DNA of 64,000 bases. It comes from Eulemur rufifrons (taxonomy: Eukaryota > Chordata > Mammalia > Primates > Lemuridae). Both the position numbers and the translations under genes were made by a program. Below, one piece after another: positions 60,101 to 64,000 of this stretch (its first letter is position 1; the number at the start of each line of letters is the position of its first letter). A model generated the notes under the pieces. The model did no database searches and was not told the DNA's origin. It saw only the letters and a program-made list of their open reading frames with translations. The DNA lies in assembly GCF_041146395.1 (NCBI RefSeq), contig NC_091009.1, positions 577,501-641,500 of the forward strand. Direction: 5' to 3'.

Positions 60101-61820
60101 CTTTAACAGATAACCCTAACCCTGAACATAACACCCAACCCTGTTCCTATTTCTCCCCTTAACACGTAAACCTCACCGTGAGCCTAACTTTAACCTCTTA
60201 TCCTAACGTTAATGCATAACCCATTCCCCGAGAACAACCCCTATCCCATAATTCTAACCCTATCTCCTAGTCATAACTGTAACACCTAATCCCTAACCCT
60301 AATTTTAAACTGCTAACCCTAACCGTAACCCTACCTACAACCCTAACACTGACTGTAACCCTTACTTCTAACCCCAACTCTATGCCTAACAAAAACCCTA
60401 ACCCTTCACCCTAACCACTAAGCCTTACCCTAACCCTTAACCCTAATCCTAATCCTAAACATTAAACCTAACCCTAGCGCTTAAAGCAAACCCTAAACCT
60501 TACCCTCACGACTAGACCGAACCCTGACACTAACCTAACACCTAACCCTAACCATAACCCCTACAGCTAACCCTAACCCTGAACCCTAAACCTAACCCTA
60601 ACACTGAACCCTCACTATATCCCCAACCTCTAAGCCTAATCCTAACCGTTAAACCTCACCCTAACACTTAAACTGGACCATAACACTAAACATTAACCAG
60701 AACACTAAACTTTAACCCTAAACCTGATCCCAACCCTTAACCCTAATCCTATCCTTTTACCCTAAGCCTAACACCTAAACCTAACCCTAACACTAACCCC
60801 AATCCTAATTCTAACCATACCACTTCATAAAACACGAACTCCTAACCCTAACACTTACCAAAAACCCTGATCGCTAATCCCTAACACTAACGCTTAACCT
60901 TTACCGTAACCGTTAACCCTCACCCTAACCCTTAACACTGACCCTAACCTTAACCTTTAATCTAAGCCTGACCCTTAATCCTAACAGTAAGAAAAACCCT
61001 TACGCCAATCTTATCCCTTATCCCTAAACCTAACACTACAGCTAAAAATAACCCTAACCTTTGATCCTTAAACCTAACCCCTCACACTTAACCCCAAACC
61101 CTAACCCTAATCCTAAGCATTAAACCTAACCCTATCTCTTAACCCTTACTCTAACGCCTAGATCTAACCCTAAATCTAACCTACCACCTAATCCTAAACT
61201 TAAGCCCTAATGCTAACTCTAAACCCTGAACCCTAAACCTACCCGTAACCCTTAACACTAACCCTATCTATAAACCTTAACCCTGACCCTAACCATTACC
61301 CGCACCCAAACATTTAACCCTGACCCTAACCCTAATCCTTAACGATAACCCTAACAATAAACCCTAACCCTAAGCTCAACACTTAACCCTAATCCTATCC
61401 CTTAACCCTAACCCTAACTCTAACCGTAATGCTACCCCTAAACGTAACCCTAACCGTGAACAGTAAACCTAATCCTAACCTCTAACACAAACCATGGCAC
61501 ATAACTCTAACCCTAAAACTAACCCTAACCCTAACGCTAACGCTAACTCTTACCCTTAACCCTAAGCGTTAACTCTCACGCTAACCTTTAATCCTAACCC
61601 TAATCCTAATCTTCAACCCTAAACCTAACACTTAACCCTAACCCTGTACCAAACCCTAACCCCTCATCTTTACCCTAACCGTAAACCTCAACCCTAAACC
61701 AAAGTGTAACTGTTAAATCTAAGAGTAACCTTTAACCCTAACCCTAATCCCTAACCCTAAGCCCTCACCCTAACACTAAACTTCATCCTTAACCCTAACC
61801 ATAATCCTAACCCTAAATCT

Positions 61821-62018
61821 AATTCTCAGACTTCTTGCTTTCTTAGAGTTTAGAAAGCCTGCAATCCTCCCATGCCATGCGTGAAAGGACGCTCTGCCAG
61901 TGTCCTGCCTAAAACCCAGAGGCCCATACACTGCGTACGATAGAGTGGGTTCCCAGCGACCATCACAGACACCTAACTTTGCCTCCTAGGGCATACAGGG
62001 CCCGTGCCCTAAGCGTAA
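61821..62018. repeat. Non-telomeric block 1, second copy of the 57861 variant
   Basis: Matches 57861-58060 about 3.96 kb upstream, with a few substitutions. Confidence 0.85.
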
Positions 62019-62781
62019 ACCCTACCATTCAACCATAAGCCTAACCCAGAACATAACACATAACCCTGATCCTACTGCTCACCTTAACAGGTAAACCTCA
62101 CCGTAACCCTAACTTTAACCCGATATCTTAACGTTAATGCATGACACCCTGAGAACAAGCCCTATACCGTCATTCTAACCCTAACTCCTAGCCATAACCG
62201 TAACACCTAATCCCTATTTCTGAAATGCCAACCCTAACCTTAACCCGACCAACAACACTAACACTAACCCTAACCTCTTACCCTAAACCTACGCCTAAAA
62301 GTAACCCTAACGGTTGATCCTTAGTCATAACCCCTAACCTTAACCTTAACCCTTAACCCTATTCCCAATCCTAAACATTAAACATAACCCTAACACTTAA
62401 GCCTAACCCTAACCTTTACCCTAATGCCTAGAGATCTAACCCCAACACTGACCTACAGTTAACACTAACCCCAACCCCTAATGCTAAACATAAACCTGAA
62501 CCATACTTTTAACCCTTAACTCTAACACTATCCCTAACCCCTAAGCTTAACCCCAACTGTTAACCCTCTAACCCTCACCCTGATACCTAACCCTCTCCCT
62601 TAACCCTAACCCCTAACCCTAACGCTAACTCCAACCCTAAACCTTACCCTGGCCCCCTAACCCAGACTTAACACCTAACCCCTAACACTAACTCTAACCC
62701 TAACCACTAATCCCTAGCACCTAACCCTGACTCGAAACCTAACCCCTAACTCGAAATCCCTAACCCCAACCCCAACCCTAA

Positions 62782-62970
62782 TTCTCACACTACTTCCATT
62801 CCCAGAGTGAAGGAAGCCTACAATACAGCCATGCCATGTGTGAGATGAGGCTCCGACTGAGTCCTGCATGTAGGTCCTCTCCCAAGGCCCAGGGAATGAT
62901 GTTGTGCTTTCGTGATGACTTCGACCGCACCCGTCTCACCTTAGATTAACCAGGTGTTGTGCCCTTTAAC
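62782..62970. repeat. Non-telomeric block 2, second copy
   Basis: Matches 58826-59010 with scattered substitutions, offset about 3.96 kb. Confidence 0.82.
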
Positions 62971-63708
62971 TCACTGCTAAAGCTAGGCCGTACCACCGAC
63001 CCTAACCCCTGACCCTGAACCGAAGCCCCGAGCCTAAAGCCCAAAACTAACTCTAAACCCTTACCCTAAAACTAATCCCTAACCCTAATGCTAAACCTTA
63101 AACGTAACCCTAACCGTGAACAGTAAACCTAACCCTAACCTCTATCACAAACCATAGCACATAACTCTAACCCTAAAACTAACCCTAAACCTAACAGTAA
63201 ACCCTAACTCTAAACCTTATCCCTAAGCGTTATATCTCATGCCAACCTTTAATCCTAACCCTAATCCTAATCTTCAACCCTAAAGCTAACACTTAACCCT
63301 AATCCTATCCCTTAACACTAACCTTAACTCTAATGCTAAACCCTAAACGTAACCCTAACCGTGAACGGTAAACCTAACCCTAACCTCTAACACAAACCAT
63401 AGCACATAACTCTAACCCTAAAACTAACCCTAATCCTAACAGTAAACCCTGAGCGTTAACTCTCACGCTAACCTTTAATCCTAACCGTAATCCTAATCTT
63501 CAACCCTAAACCTAACACTTAACCCTAAACGTCTACCAAATCCTAACCCCTCATTTTAACCCTAACCGTAAACCTCAACCCTAAACCGAACTGTAACCGT
63601 TAAACCTAAGAGTAACCTTTAACCCTAACCCTAATCCCTAACCTTAAGCCCTCACCCTAACACTAAACTTCATCCTTAACCCTAACCATACTCCTAACCC
63701 TAAATCTA

Positions 63709-63915
63709 ATTCTCAGACTTCTTGCTTTCTTAGAGTTTAGAAAGCCTGCCATCCTCCCATGCCATGCGTGAAAGGAGGCTCTACCACTGTGTCCTGCATG
63801 AAACCCACGGGCCCATAGCCAGAGTATGATAGAGTGGGTTCCCGGGTACAATCCCAGCCCCCTAAACTCCCCCCGCCCGCCCAATGCAGACAGGGCCCGT
63901 GCGCTAAGCATAAAC
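63709..63915. repeat. Non-telomeric block 1, last copy in window
   Basis: Matches 59883-60100. The telomere-like sequence after it repeats that following 60100, so a third higher-order unit starts here and runs out of the window. Confidence 0.85.
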
Positions 63916-64000
63916 AATACCTTTAACAGATAACCCTAACCCTGAACATAACACCCAACCCCGTTCCTATTTCTCCCCTTAACACGTAAACCTCACCGTG

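Larger units (their letters stand above)
56081..64000 (-). repeat. Degenerate telomere-like array, higher-order
   Basis: Almost all of this stretch is variants of CCCTAA on the plus strand (TTAGGG on the minus strand), with short exact runs such as 57553-57579. It is not random decay. Specific variant strings recur, for example 'gtgaacagtaaacctaaccc' near 57489, 61457 and 63117, with a variant near 59157. Non-telomeric blocks recur in fixed order, giving a period of about 3.8-3.9 kb. The TTAGGG strand points leftward. The window ends inside the array. No gene seen; minus-strand frames of 70-84 codons fall in the blocks. Confidence 0.93.

Noticed and set aside
63663..63917. Minus-strand frames in the non-telomeric blocks (also 57816, 59885)
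   Set aside because: Short, repeated with the block, and starting or ending in telomere-like sequence; no family recognised.

Overview
The window is heterochromatic, repeat-only DNA from a primate, most likely a strepsirrhine (lemur-like). Two Alu elements have the strepsirrhine pattern: a dimeric Alu with the 'gagcaagagcgagacc' left monomer and an extra A/T-rich stretch before 'aattagccgggc'. There is also a full-length primate-type L1, an endogenous betaretrovirus and a long block of degenerate telomere-like CCCTAA repeats. I found no host single-copy gene, tRNA, rRNA or CRISPR array. The only long intact non-viral reading frame is L1 ORF1.

Layout. (1) 1-56080 is one tandem satellite array of about 68 monomers averaging about 548 bp, interrupted by insertions. 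Left-hand monomers (to about 13 kb) are diverged and carry a near-perfect 24-26 bp inverted repeat. From about 14 kb rightward the array is homogenised into recognisable monomer types (called a, b, c, d, e here). (2) A full-length L1 with target-site duplications (TSDs) sits at 264-6569; ORF1 is open and ORF2 is broken. (3) An Alu sits at 13124-13469, in the same position of the monomer as the L1. (4) A betaretrovirus-like provirus with matching 6-bp TSDs sits at 22099-28382, and a second copy at 40465-46738 has the same breaks and the same TSD. The two are parts of an about 18-kb tandem duplication of satellite plus provirus (A about 18.0-36.5 kb, B about 37.45-54.86 kb), not two integrations. 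(5) At 56080/56081 the satellite stops inside a monomer, and a roughly 8-kb higher-order array of degenerate telomeric repeats runs to the window edge. It carries about 190-bp non-telomeric blocks and one reverse-strand Alu.

How the parts relate. A satellite landed next to or within a subtelomere-like domain, then took retroelement hits (L1, Alu, provirus). The provirus-bearing segment was later amplified with its flanking satellite. The most unusual observations are: the serine-tRNA-type primer binding site on a betaretrovirus; the odd long terminal repeat (LTR) structure (A-tract replacing part of the 5' LTR; 81-bp duplication with a PBS fragment and a compensated hairpin in the 3' LTR); the uneven divergence between the two proviral copies; a monomer that is a visible unequal-crossover chimera; the hairpin in the satellite; and the organised higher-order telomere-like array oriented as if the chromosome end lay to the left, where the satellite is.

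All identities, repeat counts and difference counts were made by eye, without alignment or database search.
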